From Burkholderiaceae bacterium (GTDB lineage Bacteria > Pseudomonadota > Gammaproteobacteria > Burkholderiales > Burkholderiaceae_C), in contig JAIRVR010000012.1 in the NCBI GenBank assembly GCA_031253795.1, positions 32,994-96,993 of the forward strand: 64,000 bases of DNA, read 5' to 3'. Below are positions 63,390 through 64,000 of the stretch, piece after piece. The first letter of the stretch is position 1. Every line of letters starts with the position of its first letter. A program made the position numbers and the translations under genes. Below the pieces are notes generated by a model that was given only the letters and a program-made list of their open reading frames with translations, was not told where the DNA came from and searched no databases.

Positions 63390-64000
<611 letters not shown>

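Overview
The window is a 64 kb piece of a GC-rich betaproteobacterial chromosome, most likely Burkholderiales, family Comamonadaceae (Delftia, Comamonas or Acidovorax are the best guesses). The guess rests on coding style, on the resB / cytochrome c4 / engB neighbourhood, on CIRCE-controlled groESL, on CysB-type sulfur genes and on a secreted DUF11 repeat protein with an IPTL-CTERM-like tail. No tRNA, rRNA, CRISPR array, IS element or phage gene was seen.

Layout. (1) 1-9.6 kb, core genes: resB (partial), cytochrome c4, an SMP-30 lactonase, zwf, engB, an alpha/beta hydrolase, two coupled lipid A acyltransferases and metK. A SAM-II-like riboswitch precedes metK, paired GTAAC inverted repeats precede zwf, and a dead copy of the 5' end of engB lies upstream of the lactonase. 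(2) 9.7-34.1 kb, surface polysaccharide locus. A TMTC-like membrane protein with TPRs and a fused GT4-GT2 glycosyltransferase are on the + strand. A roughly 20 kb array on the - strand carries manC, a full WbpA-B-E-D-I-type route to UDP-ManNAc(3NAc)A, an ABC O-antigen exporter (wzm/wzt), two asparagine-synthase-type amidotransferases, a deacetylase-like protein, two acyltransferases and four GT4 enzymes. From about 18.9 to 30.0 kb the DNA is much more AT-rich (hand-counted 60-base samples of 40-48% GC against 60-68% outside), which suggests a horizontally exchanged serotype cassette inside a conserved frame.

(3) 34.4-40.0 kb, NAD salvage operon: nicotinamidase-like hydrolase, pncB, glutamine-dependent nadE, a fused NMN adenylyltransferase-Nudix protein, then a GNAT acetyltransferase. 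(4) 40.0-49.9 kb, sulfur acquisition: cysB, a VOC protein, metI-metN-metQ, a 2-oxoglutarate/Fe(II) oxygenase and metY on the - strand, divergent from a sulfonate/taurine-type ABC transporter. (5) 49.9-58.0 kb: a membrane cytochrome c and an IorAB-type molybdenum hydroxylase, then two LysR regulators, an EamA transporter and a quinone oxidoreductase. (6) 58.0-64.0 kb: the DUF11 repeat protein, an exported peroxiredoxin, and groES-groEL (partial) behind a perfect CIRCE.

Working together: zwf and the lactonase suggest the oxidative entry of sugars into the pentose phosphate or Entner-Doudoroff route. The polysaccharide genes make a probably amidated diacetamido-uronic-acid O-antigen exported by the ABC route. 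The sulfur block takes up organosulfur compounds and assimilates sulfur through O-acetylhomoserine, while metK turns methionine into SAM under feedback from the leader RNA. Gene calls rest on reading motifs and families by eye; no search was run.
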